Below the pieces are notes generated by a model, which searched no databases, had not been told where the DNA came from, and saw only the letters and a program-made list of their open reading frames with translations. From NCBI GenBank assembly GCA_015231925.1, contig JADGAQ010000006.1:1-55100 (forward strand): a stretch of 55,100 nucleotides of DNA. The letters run 5' to 3'. Of the stretch, positions 7,959-16,418 are shown in pieces. A program made the position numbers and the translations under genes. The stretch is from Magnetococcales bacterium. GTDB taxonomy: Bacteria > Pseudomonadota > Magnetococcia > Magnetococcales > JADGAQ01. Position 1 is the first letter of the stretch; each line of letters begins with the position of its first letter.

Positions 7959-8789
7959 ATGGGCTTCATGAAGACTGTAAAAACCGCGGCCCTGCTTTTG
8001 GCCCTGTTGCCCCAGGTCGGGACCGCTTCTTCCGGTGGTGCTGTCTTGCCCAACGAAAATTGGGGTTTTCAGGGTATCTTTGGCAAGTTCGACCAAGGGG
8101 CGCTCAAGCGTGGCGCCCAGGTGGTGGTTCAGGTCTGCCTGGGTTGTCACGGGGTCAAGTACATCAAGTTCGACCAGTTGCGCAAGATTGGCCTCAACGA
8201 GAACGAGGTCATTCAGCTGGCGGAATTCGTGGGCAAGTCCAAGAACGATTCCATGAAATCCAGCATGGATCCGGAGAGTGCCAAGGAGTCGTTTGGCGTG
8301 GTGCCCCCGGATCTTTCGCTGATCACCAAGGCGCGCAAGGGGTATGAAAACTACACCTTCGGCCTCCTGACCGGCTATGTCACCGAGCAGGAGAAGGCGC
8401 TGGTGGACAAGGCGCTGGCGGACAATAATCTCTCGGACACGGAGATCAAGGAGCTGGCGGCCACCTTGCAGTTGGATGCCTCCCATCCCGACAAGATGCG
8501 GGAGGTGTTGACGCGCATTCAGAACGGGGACAATTTCAACAAGTACTTCCCCGGCCATTTCTTCGCCATGCCCATGCCGTTGGCCAGTGGGGCGGTGGAG
8601 TATGTGGACGGTACGGAAAATTCTCAGAAGCAGTTGGCGCGTGATGCGGTGACTTTCCTGGCCTGGGCGGCGGAGCCGACCATGGAGGAGCGCAAGTCGG
8701 CAGGCATTAACGTGATGCTGTATCTGGTGGTTTTCACGGCCATGTTGTATGCGGTGAAGCGGCGCGTTTGGGCCAAAGTGCATCACTGA
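7959..8789 (+). CDS. petC: Cytochrome bc1 cytochrome c1 subunit
   Basis: A 276-residue periplasmic c-type cytochrome with a C-terminal anchor. A signal peptide covers about residues 1-23. The covalent heme motif CLGCH is at 60-64. The distal Met ligand is probably in AMPMPL, after the FPGHFFAMP stretch. A single transmembrane helix near 250-268 is followed by basic residues, as in the family. AGGAGG lies 10 bases before the ATG. It ends the petABC operon and is followed by a strong terminator at 8798-8832. Confidence 0.96.
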   Translation: MGFMKTVKTAALLLALLPQVGTASSGGAVLPNENWGFQGIFGKFDQGALKRGAQVVVQVCLGCHGVKYIKFDQLRKIGLNENEVIQLAEFVGKSKNDSMKSSMDPESAKESFGVVPPDLSLITKARKGYENYTFGLLTGYVTEQEKALVDKALADNNLSDTEIKELAATLQLDASHPDKMREVLTRIQNGDNFNKYFPGHFFAMPMPLASGAVEYVDGTENSQKQLARDAVTFLAWAAEPTMEERKSAGINVMLYLVVFTAMLYAVKRRVWAKVHH

Positions 8790-8797
8790 GTGGTAAA

Positions 8798-8832
8798 GGG
8801 GGCGCGGTTGAAATACCGCGCCCCCTTTTTTT
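8798..8832 (+). terminator. Rho-independent terminator of petABC
   Basis: GGGGGCGCGG (8798-8807) and CCGCGCCCCC (8816-8825) form a perfect 10 bp stem with an 8-base loop, followed directly by seven T (8826-8832). It begins 9 bases past the petC stop. Confidence 0.95.
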
Positions 8833-8999
8833 GCCTTTTAATATGTATCCTTTAAGTATCAAAAAAAGAAAATGTTCTATCCTTTGACTTTTCTCAAAAT
8901 CTTTTCAAGATATTATTGAATAGACAATAACAATAAAGTCAAAGGATAGAACATTTTCTTTTTTTGATACTTAAAAGAAAAAATATTAAAAGTCCAAAA
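8833..8999. repeat. Rep-A element with perfect 41 bp arms
   Basis: Best-preserved Rep-A copy. The arm at 8851-8891 (TTTAAGTATC, A-tract, GAAAATGTTC, TATCCTTTGACTTT) is an exact reverse complement of 8935-8975. Outside the arms the similarity continues imperfectly with TTTTAATATG and AAAATATTAAAA. The 43-base loop is AT-rich and unique. It sits between the petABC terminator and the convergent LysR gene. Confidence 0.9.
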
Positions 9000-9011
9000 A
9001 CTTCTGCTCCA

Positions 9012-9033
9012 TCCGGGGGGAATCCCCCCCGGA
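9012..9033. terminator. GC hairpin at the LysR gene 3' end
   Basis: TCCGGGGGG (9012-9020) pairs with CCCCCCGGA (9025-9033) around a 4-base loop, 14 bases beyond the LysR-family stop codon. It is a member of the GC palindrome family; a terminator role for the minus-strand gene is inferred from position. Confidence 0.45.
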
Positions 9034-9047
9034 ACCCTGTGCTTCCC

Positions 9048-9977
9048 CTATTTTTTCAGCACCATCTCGCCCCCAAGCCGCTGGCATTGTTCCTTGGCGA
9101 AATGGAGAAACTCCTCCACGGCTTTGGTGCGGAACTTCTGCTTTTGGTAGACGAAATTGATGCGCCGTTTCATGGCGACACCCTTGACCCGCTTTACCAC
9201 CAGACTGGTCAGGGCGAGTTCTTTCTGCAAAGAGGCCATGGAGACGATGCTGATACCCACACCACCTTCCACCGCCCCCTTGATGGACTCGGTCGAGCCG
9301 AGTTCCAGCACCACGTTGAGCTGTTCATAAGGCAAGCCGGCCTTACCCAGAAATTCGGTGATAACAGCCCGGGTTCCGGAGCCTTCTTCACGGGAGACAA
9401 AGGGATACTCCCGCATATGGGCGATGGTGAGTTCTTCATACTCGGCAAGAGGATGGTTGCGCGGCATAATGACCACCAGTTCGTCTTCGGTGCAGGGCGA
9501 GATGGTGACGTTCTTGTTGCGCACCGGCCCTTCCACCAGACCCACGTCGATGGTGGCGTCTTCGAGCTTGCGAATGACAAGGCGGGTGTTGTGGATGGTC
9601 AGCCGAATCTGCACGCTGGGAAATTGAGAATGGTAAATTGATAAAATCTTCGGCATCAAATATTCGCCGATCGTCGTCGAAGCCCCCAGTTTGACCACGC
9701 CTTTCGTGACCCCGGTCATCTCATTGATGGCTTTTTCCGTTTCGCGGTAAAGCTCCAGAATGCGTTCGGCATAGGTGAAAACCACCTGTCCCGCATCCGT
9801 CAGGGAGATTCGGTTGTGGTGGCGGTCAAACAACCGGGTGTTGAAATGTTCCTCCAACTGTCGGATCTGAAACGTTACGGCGGGCTGGGTCAAATAGAGT
9901 TCTTCAGCGGCCCGGGTAAAAGAAAGATGTTTGGCCACGGCATAAAAAACCCGTAACCTGGTGTCCGAAAAGCTCAT
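9048..9977 (-). CDS. LysR-family transcriptional regulator
   Basis: A 309-residue regulator. The N-terminal winged helix-turn-helix (about residues 1-65) has the usual LRVFYAVAKHLSFTRAAEELYLTQPAVTFQIRQLEE pattern, in pieces LSFTRAAEELYLTQPAV and FQIRQLEEHFNTRLFDR. A linker helix follows, then a periplasmic-binding-protein-like effector domain from about 90 to 295 (KLGASTTIGEYLMPKIL; EGSGTRAVITEFL; GVGISIVS). The style resembles CbbR/CysB-like members. The target is unknown: the divergent neighbour is a HAD hydrolase about 230 bases away, and divergent genes are often the targets of such regulators. That link is inference. Confidence 0.93.
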   Translation of the reverse strand: MSFSDTRLRVFYAVAKHLSFTRAAEELYLTQPAVTFQIRQLEEHFNTRLFDRHHNRISLTDAGQVVFTYAERILELYRETEKAINEMTGVTKGVVKLGASTTIGEYLMPKILSIYHSQFPSVQIRLTIHNTRLVIRKLEDATIDVGLVEGPVRNKNVTISPCTEDELVVIMPRNHPLAEYEELTIAHMREYPFVSREEGSGTRAVITEFLGKAGLPYEQLNVVLELGSTESIKGAVEGGVGISIVSMASLQKELALTSLVVKRVKGVAMKRRINFVYQKQKFRTKAVEEFLHFAKEQCQRLGGEMVLKK

Positions 9978-10036
9978 TGCATCACCCCCTTGACATCACG
10001 TGCTTAAGATTTGCCAATCATCGGCTGGCGCAGTAG

Positions 10037-10057
10037 ACTGCCCGATTATTGGGCAGT
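10037..10057. promoter_or_regulatory. Hairpin in the LysR-HAD divergent region
   Basis: ACTGCCC (10037-10043) and GGGCAGT (10051-10057) form a 7 bp inverted repeat with a 7-base spacer, between the divergent lysR-type and HAD genes. Spacing and position suit an operator; ATTATT in the centre is not the classical T-N11-A box. Assignment is tentative. Confidence 0.3.
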
Positions 10058-10208
10058 TGTTTTCCGGTTGCCGCAGTGCCATCCTGCGGGCTCTCCCTTT
10101 CCATCTTAAGAATTTTTATGCCCATACATGGATTTTTACAATATGTTTTCGTGATAGACAAGAGATTCCTTATTCAGAGATATAAAAAAGTCGAAGAGGT
10201 GAAAGTCG

Positions 10209-11177
10209 ATGTCCGCCAAGCCGCCCCTCACGGATCTGTCTCTGCTGGAGTTGATGTATGACAGCTATCGCCCGGAACTGGTGGAGGCGGGGAGAAGTGA
10301 TCGCCTGACCAGGGGGGGGATGCAGCACCGGGAGGATTTTATCCGCCTGGCGGAAGGCTATGATCTGGTATTGCTGGATGCCTACGGGGTATTGAATCGC
10401 GGCAGTGAGGCCATTCCGGGGGTGGGGGCCACGTTGCGGGCTTTGCGAACGGCGGGCTGCCCGTTTCGTGTGGTATCCAACAATGCCTCCCAGTCACCGG
10501 AAAAGCTGTTGGCCAAAATGCGGCGCCTGGGTTTGGAGGTCGAGGCCGAGGAGCTGGTGACCTCCGGCATGGTTGTAGCGCAATGGTGGCCCACATCGTG
10601 GTTGTATGGGCGGCCTTATTATCTGGTGGGTACCGAGGAGAGTCGGGAGGCCTATGGGCCCGAGGCGCAACGGTTGCAGGTCAACCATCCGACCTCGGGG
10701 CGCTGGTCGCTGATGGATGCGGAATGGATCTTGTGTTGCAGCAACCGGGACTATTACGGCGGGCCGCAGCAGCGGGAGGTGGAGGTATTGCTGCAGAGCA
10801 AAGGGGAGGATTTTCCGGTGGTGCTGGCCAATCCCGACATGGTGGCTCCTTTGGCCGACGGGGGGCTGGATCCGGTGGCGGGGTATACGGCGGCTGAGTG
10901 GGCGCGATGGCATAAAGTGGAGCGTATCGGTTTGGGCAAACCCTTTCCGGCGATCTTCGAACTGGCGTTGCGGAAGTTTCCGGGTGTGGAGCCTTCGCGT
11001 TGTCTGATGGTGGGGGATACGCTGGAAACAGATATTCTGGGTGGCCTTGTAGCGGGCATGGCAACCTGTCTGGTGCTTTCCGGCTCCTTGGCGGGGTGTT
11101 CCGAACCGATTGAAGCGCGCTGCCGGAGACGGGGCATCCATCCAGACTATATTATGAACTCTATCGCTTGCGAATGA
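10209..11177 (+). CDS. HAD-superfamily class IIA hydrolase
   Basis: A 322-residue haloacid-dehalogenase-like phosphatase. Motif I is LLDAYGVL (nucleophile Asp57); the position usually held by the second Asp is Tyr59, as in the sugar-phosphatase-like group whose motif reads D-x-W/Y-G. Motif II is VVSNNAS, motif III is the Lys in GLGKPFPAIF, and motif IV is MVGDTLETDILGG. The cap lies between motifs II and III, which defines class IIA (NagD-like). The start at 10209 follows GAAGAGGTGAAAG. The substrate cannot be read from sequence. The gene stands alone, divergent from a LysR regulator. Confidence 0.9.
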   Translation: MSAKPPLTDLSLLELMYDSYRPELVEAGRSDRLTRGGMQHREDFIRLAEGYDLVLLDAYGVLNRGSEAIPGVGATLRALRTAGCPFRVVSNNASQSPEKLLAKMRRLGLEVEAEELVTSGMVVAQWWPTSWLYGRPYYLVGTEESREAYGPEAQRLQVNHPTSGRWSLMDAEWILCCSNRDYYGGPQQREVEVLLQSKGEDFPVVLANPDMVAPLADGGLDPVAGYTAAEWARWHKVERIGLGKPFPAIFELALRKFPGVEPSRCLMVGDTLETDILGGLVAGMATCLVLSGSLAGCSEPIEARCRRRGIHPDYIMNSIACE

Positions 11178-11240
11178 TCTGTTTCGCAATATGGGGGATC
11201 ATCCCTGCGGAACCCCTGCTTGCTGAACTATTGCCGAATC

Positions 11241-11427
11241 GTAACTATTCAGATAAACGGGGGTTCGGGGGGGGGATTATCCACCCCGACGGGTCCAGGG
11301 CAGCGCCCTGGGACTCTTCTTTTTGTTGTTGACGTTCAATCCCATGGGGTCCAGGGGGCACCCCTGGGACTTTTCCTTTCGCCGTTGACTTCGTCATATC
11401 GCGCTGCGCGGGATCCTGAATAGTTAC
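11241..11427. repeat. Rep-B element, complete copy 2 (inverted)
   Basis: 187 bp element with perfect terminal inverted repeats GTAACTATTCAG (11241-11252) and CTGAATAGTTAC (11416-11427). Internal palindromes appear in the reverse order to copy 1, so it lies in the opposite orientation. A Rep-A arm begins 34 bases downstream. Confidence 0.88.
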
Positions 11428-11460
11428 AGAAAAACTACGCATTCCAAAGTAGACGCGGTA

Positions 11461-11506
11461 TATCTTTTAAGTATCAAAAAAAGAAAACGTTCTATCATTT
11501 GGCTTT
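11461..11506. repeat. Solitary Rep-A left arm
   Basis: TATCTTTTAAGTATC, A-tract, GAAAACGTTCTATCATTTGG matches the left arm of Rep-A with three or four changes. No right arm is present within 400 bases. Confidence 0.75.
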
Positions 11507-11990
11507 AAATTCTTTCTATACGTAAATGGCCCGCTCCTATTTCCTTACCGTTTTACAACTGCTTACTTTACTGTTTGTGTGTCGCTGGTCCCTCCGAAGT
11601 TCCATGGTATTTTGGCATCTCAGTTTGTCCTCTACCCGTTTCAGGATTGTGAAGACGGCGGGTATGCTCGTTGTTCAGTCGGTTGATTTAACGGTAACGG
11701 GATCCGCTGTTCCTGGTTTGGCTGAGGTGGTAAACCGGGCAACAGTATATAAAAAGCTATAAACAACTCTCGGAAAACAATACATCGCTTTTAACCGTAT
11801 CGATTCGCTGCATAAAATATAAAAAGGACTTTCATAAGATGCCCATAATAAATTGTTTAAAGTCAAACTCTCCGATTTCGGCGAACTTATCAGAAAAAAA
11901 TTAAGAGCGGTTGTCAGATGATAGTCACCGGTATAAATTAGGATCCAAGACCGTAACCGTCATCAAATGAACCATATAGGGGGAATGATC
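11507..11990. other. AT-rich gap without a supported gene
   Basis: Base composition is visibly lower in GC than the surrounding genes. A 78-codon frame at 11526-11762 has no ribosome binding site and no recognisable features. The last part must hold the promoter and leader of the gene at 11991, whose AGGGGGA site is at 11978-11984. No hairpins of note were seen. Confidence 0.5.
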
Positions 11991-12656
11991 ATGAGTGTAA
12001 CCGATACGTTGAATTCCTTGCTGCAAAAATTGTTGCCCGCTATCAACCTGGCGCTGCCAACGATCATCAAAACGGAAGGGCTCGACCCCCTGGCAACCGT
12101 GGTATCCGGTTCGGACACCCTGGGAAAGATAAACCTGGGCATATGCAAAGCCTCCGCGAAGGCCTCCTACTCGATCACCAACATGACCGGGCTTTCGGGC
12201 ATGGTTGTCAACAGCCTGACGTTGTTGACCGTGGCTTCGAGCGATAACCTGTCCAACGTGACCGGGACATTGTCGTATGCCGTGTCCGATGGCACCACGT
12301 TGTCGGCGAAGGTTTCGGGCAAGATCAAGGCGGGGTGCGGGGGGATTTCAGACAGTGAGAGCATTTCCGGTACGGTAAGCGCGAAAGGGGTGACCGGTAC
12401 CGGCACCGCCACCTTCGCTGCGGATTTGACCGGCACCGGTTGTCTGACCAAGGTGGTTCTCGACGACCTGAGTTTGAACTACAGCGACGTGGATGTTCAC
12501 ATCGACGGTCTCGGGGTCTTCAATGAGTTCCTGGCTCCGTTGGTCGACGCAATCGACGATCTTTTCGGCAAGTACATCAAGAACTCTCTTTCCGGTGTGG
12601 TGGAAAAGGCTCTGGATGATCTGCTGGATGACGAGATGCCATTCTGCCTGAGCTGA
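11991..12656 (+). CDS. Unrecognised protein with possible TULIP-like lipid-binding pattern
   Basis: A 221-residue protein starting at ATG 11991, seven bases after AGGGGGA; ATGs at 11985 and 11967 are alternatives. No signal peptide is evident. The order is: an amphipathic N-terminal helix (DTLNSLLQKLLPAINLALP), a DPL motif, long alternating Ser/Thr/Gly/Val beta strands (about 45-165), a segment DDLSLNYSDVDVHIDGLG, and a C-terminal amphipathic helical region rich in Leu and Asp. This order resembles takeout/JHBP and mite group 7 allergen proteins of the TULIP superfamily, which bind lipids in a groove. The similarity is of pattern only. Cysteines are few (about four). It is followed by a good terminator, so it is probably monocistronic. 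Confidence 0.75.
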   Translation: MSVTDTLNSLLQKLLPAINLALPTIIKTEGLDPLATVVSGSDTLGKINLGICKASAKASYSITNMTGLSGMVVNSLTLLTVASSDNLSNVTGTLSYAVSDGTTLSAKVSGKIKAGCGGISDSESISGTVSAKGVTGTGTATFAADLTGTGCLTKVVLDDLSLNYSDVDVHIDGLGVFNEFLAPLVDAIDDLFGKYIKNSLSGVVEKALDDLLDDEMPFCLS

Positions 12657-12671
12657 TTTGGCAAGAGAGAT

Positions 12672-12701
12672 CCCGAGGGGGGAAACCCCTCGGGCATTTT
12701 T
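12672..12701 (+). terminator. Rho-independent terminator
   Basis: CCCGAGGGG (12672-12680) and CCCCTCGGG (12686-12694) form a perfect 9 bp stem with a GGAAA loop, followed by CATTTTT. It lies 15 bases past the TULIP-like gene and just before the convergent TPR gene's end. Confidence 0.9.
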
Positions 12702-12703
12702 CG

Positions 12704-14308
12704 TTATGGCGATTGCAGGAGGGTTTTGGCTTTCTGCAAGAATTCCACGCACTCCTCGTGGAGATCGTTATTCTCCTCACATTGGGGCATGGCGGTTTCA
12801 AGGACGTTGACGGCTTTTTCGAGGCTTGCTTTGTCGTGGTTGAGTTTACCGAGTTCCAGCAGCGCCCTTCCCAGCTTGTGTTGAATTTTAACCTGAGTGA
12901 TACCGCCACGTATTGTTTGCGGTATTTCCAGAAGAGTTTGATAAGTGGTTACGGCTTCCAGCAAGGGTTCGGCTTCCTCGGCATCCTGGCCGAGTTTGAT
13001 CAAGTCGAGGCCCAGATTGTAGTGGGCCCTTGCCCAATTTTCCGGTAGGCGTTTCAGGGTCCACTCCTTGAGGGCTTCCCGGCCGGTTGCGATGGCTTTC
13101 CGCAGGGTGCTGAGGCTGTGTTTCCGCCTGGCCAGCGTGGCCTGGGTTTGGCTGAATTCGTTTTGTATTTCGGCCCAAAGGAACGGGGCTCTTTCCTGGT
13201 TGTATTCGCCGAGGAGCTGCTGGTAGATCTGGGTGCCCAGGTCAAAGAAATAGGTTCCGGAGTCTCGGTTTCCGAGGTAGTAATAGAGATCTGCCAACTG
13301 GAGTTGTGTCCGGGCCCAGGAGTAGGGATATCTTTCTTTGGTATAGATCTTCAGGGCCTCCTTGTAGGCCAGAGCGGCGCGTTGCAGGGTTTCGAAGCCC
13401 TGGTCGTTTTCCAGGATGCCGAAGTGTTTCAGAAGTTCGCCGAGTTGGACTTGATGGGCGGCCCAATCGGTGGATGTGCGGTTTTTGCTTCGTATCGGCA
13501 GGGCCTCTTTGTGGGTGGTGAGGGCCAGTCGCAGTGTTTCGGCATCTTTTATGAGCAGACCCAGTGTTTCGAGGGTATCTCCCAGCTCTTCCTGGTTTTC
13601 GGCCCACTCTTCCTCGTTTTTCTCACGGGGGTTGAGGGTGAGCCATTCGCGATGCAGGGTGACGGCTTGTTCCAGGGCGTTTCGATCGTTGTGTCGCAGG
13701 CCTTGATTGTTCCAGGCCGATTGTTCCCGATTCAGCCAGAGGGTGTAGTGTTTATGCTCCTTGTCGGGCAGGAGTTGTCTGGCTTGTTGGAAGAGGGAGG
13801 CGGCATGGGTGTATTGGAAGCGGGTATTGGCGAGATCGGCCTGGAAGGCCAGGATCGGGGCCAGGTTGGCGGGGTCGTCTTTCAGGGTGATTGCGGCGTT
13901 GGCCAGCAGGGAATCGGCTTCCGGGAAGTTGAGGGTGGTGAGGGCGTTTTTGACCGATTCGCGCAGGGTGGGAATTTCCGGGAGGTTTTGGATGCGTTCC
14001 AGGTGCATGGGGTAGCGTTGGGCGAAATCGAGGGTCAGGACGAACCAGTGTTTCGTGGCGATTTGGCTATCGCGCAGCAGGGTTCGGAGGGTGGGCAGGG
14101 TATTATGGGGCAGGCCCAGGTGGGTTTCTTCCTGGTGGAAGGTGGTTTGTTGTTCGGGGGTGAGTTGTTCCCAGGGGATATCCCGGGAATCGAGGAGGAG
14201 GCGGCTTCCGGCGGGGGTCAGCAGGTCCGGGACGGGAGTAGCCGCAGCCTGGCAGATGCCGAGGGTGAAGAGGCTGAAGAGGATGGTGAGGAGCTGACGG
14301 TAGATCAT
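12704..14308 (-). CDS. Exported TPR-repeat protein 1
   Basis: A 534-residue protein. The start at 14308 is chosen because it opens a signal peptide (MIYRQLLTILFSLFTLGICQA) cleaved near residue 22; a longer frame would start inside repeat Rep-A. Residues about 35-115 form a module beginning WEQLTPEQQ and followed by a helical domain also found in the next gene. From about 150 to the end are tetratricopeptide-like repeats in which units of about 55 residues carry WA-TQ-QLGELL or similar. It is likely a periplasmic protein-interaction scaffold. A Rep-A arm lies directly upstream and must form its leader or promoter. Its partner gene 14417-16168 lies upstream in the same direction. Confidence 0.85.
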   Translation of the reverse strand: MIYRQLLTILFSLFTLGICQAAATPVPDLLTPAGSRLLLDSRDIPWEQLTPEQQTTFHQEETHLGLPHNTLPTLRTLLRDSQIATKHWFVLTLDFAQRYPMHLERIQNLPEIPTLRESVKNALTTLNFPEADSLLANAAITLKDDPANLAPILAFQADLANTRFQYTHAASLFQQARQLLPDKEHKHYTLWLNREQSAWNNQGLRHNDRNALEQAVTLHREWLTLNPREKNEEEWAENQEELGDTLETLGLLIKDAETLRLALTTHKEALPIRSKNRTSTDWAAHQVQLGELLKHFGILENDQGFETLQRAALAYKEALKIYTKERYPYSWARTQLQLADLYYYLGNRDSGTYFFDLGTQIYQQLLGEYNQERAPFLWAEIQNEFSQTQATLARRKHSLSTLRKAIATGREALKEWTLKRLPENWARAHYNLGLDLIKLGQDAEEAEPLLEAVTTYQTLLEIPQTIRGGITQVKIQHKLGRALLELGKLNHDKASLEKAVNVLETAMPQCEENNDLHEECVEFLQKAKTLLQSP

Positions 14309-14318
14309 GTTTATTTTG

Positions 14319-14377
14319 CCTTTCAATATGTATCCTTTAACTATCAAAAAAAGAAAATGTTCTAATCCTTTGACGTG
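14319..14377. repeat. Solitary Rep-A arm between TPR genes
   Basis: CTTTCAATATGTATCC, TTTAACTATC, A-tract, GAAAATGTTCTAATCC and TTTGACG match a Rep-A left arm with one inserted A. No partner arm lies nearby. It occupies most of the 108-base gap between the two TPR genes, immediately upstream of the first codon of the second. Confidence 0.78.
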
Positions 14378-14416
14378 CTTTTTCTGCCCTTATAAAACGT
14401 ATCATAAAGTCCCGTA

Positions 14417-16168
14417 TCATGGGCTGACTTTACATTGCGCAAGAAGCGCCTCGGCTCCTTGCAGATTTTTTCCTGTTCTCTGAATAAAAAACTCCGCCTT
14501 GGAGGCCTCGAAGACTCCGAGCGCATTTCGGTAATGGGTGATGGCCTGGCGTAAGGTGTCGGGGGCTTTATCCTTTTTGAACCGGGCCAACAATGCGTTT
14601 CCGAGATTGTTTTGCGTCTTGGCCCAGTCGAAGGGAACGCGCTCAAGGCGGTATTCTTTGAGTGCCTCATGGAAGACACTGATGGCCCTATTCAGGGATT
14701 CGGCTCCGCTTTCGAGCTTGCCGAGGTGGGTAAGAGCGTTTCCCAGATTATATTGCGTCATGGCCCACTTGAGGGGGATCCGCTGTTGGGTGAACTCTTT
14801 AAGCGCATCGTTGAAGGTCCTGACAGCCAGCTCCAGGGACTTGGTACTGCTTTCCTGTTCGCCGAGTTCCTGTAAAGTGAGTCCCAGATTGTTCAGCGTT
14901 GTGGCCCATTGGAAGGGGGTGTCTGTTTGGGTGTACACTTTAAGGGCTTCGTTGAAGGCGTTGATGGCCATCTTGAGAAACGTGATGCTGTTTTCGCGTT
15001 CGCCGAGAGCCGCAAGCGCGTTTCCCAGGCTGTTCTGCGTTTCGGCCCAATCGAGAGGGGTGGATTCTTGACTTCTCTCTTTTAGCGCTTCGTTGAAAGC
15101 GTCCACGGCCAATTTGAGGGATTGAGTACCGCTTTCCAGTCCGCCCATATTTTGCCAAACCATTCCCAACTGGTTTTGCGTTTGAGCCCAATCGAGTGGT
15201 GTGTCCTGTCGGGTGAACCCTTTGAGCGCCTCTTTGAAAGCTGAAACGGCCTGTTTAAGGAAATGGGCGTCACGTTCCCGTTCCCCGAGAGTTGCCAGGA
15301 CACCACCCAGATTGCCTTGCACAACCGCCCAATCGAGGGGCTCCTTTTCGGGGGAGATGTGGCTCAGCAACTCCTGTCGTATCTGAATGGAACGGTGTAG
15401 GGCCTCGGTTTCGCCGTATTCATGCCCTTGGCGAAACCAGGCATCGGCGGACTGTTCCAGATAGGCGATATTCTTTTTGGCCGACCCGGCTGGAAGTTGC
15501 TTGGCTGCTTGCGCGAAGTGTTCTGCAGCCTTTTTATAGTTCAGGCGCACCAGCGCTGTTTCGCCCCGGCTGGCCCAGGTGGCGGCGAAGCTCCGGGCGA
15601 TTTTCCGCAGATTCTCCTGCTGGAGATTCAGAGACCGCACCACAACAGACTCGGCCCTGTAGTAGTCGAAGGCGGCAATGGCGGCCTCGGCCTCCCGCTT
15701 CAAGGCATCCAATTCGGCGTTTTCCCCTGCTGGAATCGTCTCGATTTGCGCCAATAAATCCTGGTGACGTTCGGCAATCTCGGCCAGTTTTTTTGGCCAT
15801 ATTTCATCGGGGATGTCGTTCTCGATCAGAATAGCCAGGAAGCTTCGCATGGCTTCATCCGGCAAACCCAGATGGTTCAGTTGTTCCCGGATGGTCTTCT
15901 GCTGCTCCGGAGTCAATTTCTCCCAGTAGGCTGCTTGGGCCTTTAAAAGCAGGTTGAAGTCTTCCGTCGTTGGGCCACTGGGAGTGGCGGTGCCGGTTCC
16001 GGAAACAATGTCGCTGTCCGGGGAGGCGGTTATCGAATGATTCTCAAGGGTTGAATCATTTTGACTCCCGGAAAGGCAAGGGATTGGAAAGATTATTATT
16101 CCTACAAAGATCTCCGCGACAAGCACATTGGCGCGCATCCAACCGACTATACGATGATACCACGCCAT
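14417..16168 (-). CDS. Exported or anchored TPR-repeat protein 2
   Basis: A 583-residue protein with GGGAGGAAGG placed eight bases before its ATG. A hydrophobic segment at about residues 12-31 (NVLVAEIFVGIIIFPIP) is a signal or anchor; the following Cys is not in a canonical lipobox. Residues 80-165 hold the WEKLTPEQQ module, then LPDEAMRSFLAIL and IPDEIWPKKLAEIAERH, a pattern I associate with an N-terminal domain preceding TPRs in signalling proteins. Residues about 250-560 contain six near-identical units around P-DWA-TQNNLGNAL--LGE, spaced about 50 residues. It is a paralogue of the downstream gene. No enzymatic domain is present; partners are unknown. Confidence 0.87.
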   Translation of the reverse strand: MAWYHRIVGWMRANVLVAEIFVGIIIFPIPCLSGSQNDSTLENHSITASPDSDIVSGTGTATPSGPTTEDFNLLLKAQAAYWEKLTPEQQKTIREQLNHLGLPDEAMRSFLAILIENDIPDEIWPKKLAEIAERHQDLLAQIETIPAGENAELDALKREAEAAIAAFDYYRAESVVVRSLNLQQENLRKIARSFAATWASRGETALVRLNYKKAAEHFAQAAKQLPAGSAKKNIAYLEQSADAWFRQGHEYGETEALHRSIQIRQELLSHISPEKEPLDWAVVQGNLGGVLATLGERERDAHFLKQAVSAFKEALKGFTRQDTPLDWAQTQNQLGMVWQNMGGLESGTQSLKLAVDAFNEALKERSQESTPLDWAETQNSLGNALAALGERENSITFLKMAINAFNEALKVYTQTDTPFQWATTLNNLGLTLQELGEQESSTKSLELAVRTFNDALKEFTQQRIPLKWAMTQYNLGNALTHLGKLESGAESLNRAISVFHEALKEYRLERVPFDWAKTQNNLGNALLARFKKDKAPDTLRQAITHYRNALGVFEASKAEFFIQRTGKNLQGAEALLAQCKVSP

Positions 16169-16355
16169 GGCGAAGCCTTCCTCCCGGATGCCATTCTCAA
16201 TGTTGCCACGCTCTACCCCTCAAACCTGAATTCAGAGTTTCCCGGATTGCTCGAAAAATGTCAAACAGGTGTTTATACCGGGCTCACATCACGAAACAGG
16301 GATATTCCTGGCGGGTTTGGCATATGGAAAGGATTTGAAAAACAAGACAACGTCC

Positions 16356-16380
16356 AAGGGGGGCAGCGGAGCTCCCCCCT
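16356..16380. repeat. GC hairpin between TPR gene and PLP gene
   Basis: AAGGGGG (16356-16362) pairs with CCCCCTT (16374-16380) around GCAGCGGAGCT, followed by GACCCCCC. It resembles the GC palindromes elsewhere. It lies about 40 bases beyond the stop of the PLP enzyme gene and may act as its terminator. Otherwise 16169-16418 contains no gene. Confidence 0.45.
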
Positions 16381-16418
16381 TGACCCCCCAACCCCTTTTA
16401 ATAGTTAAAGGACAAATT

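Noticed and set aside
6729-8786. Long open frame opposite petB and petC (685 codons)
   Set aside because: Shadow of the conserved petBC genes on the other strand; composition is His/Gly/Gln-rich as expected from antisense GC-biased coding DNA.
11526-11762. 78-codon frame in the gap after a Rep-A arm
   Set aside because: No ribosome binding site and no recognisable protein features; treated as non-coding.
16061-16408. 115-codon plus-strand frame over the start of TPR protein 2
   Set aside because: Lacks a ribosome binding site and homology, overlaps a real coding start, and ends in repeat-like DNA.
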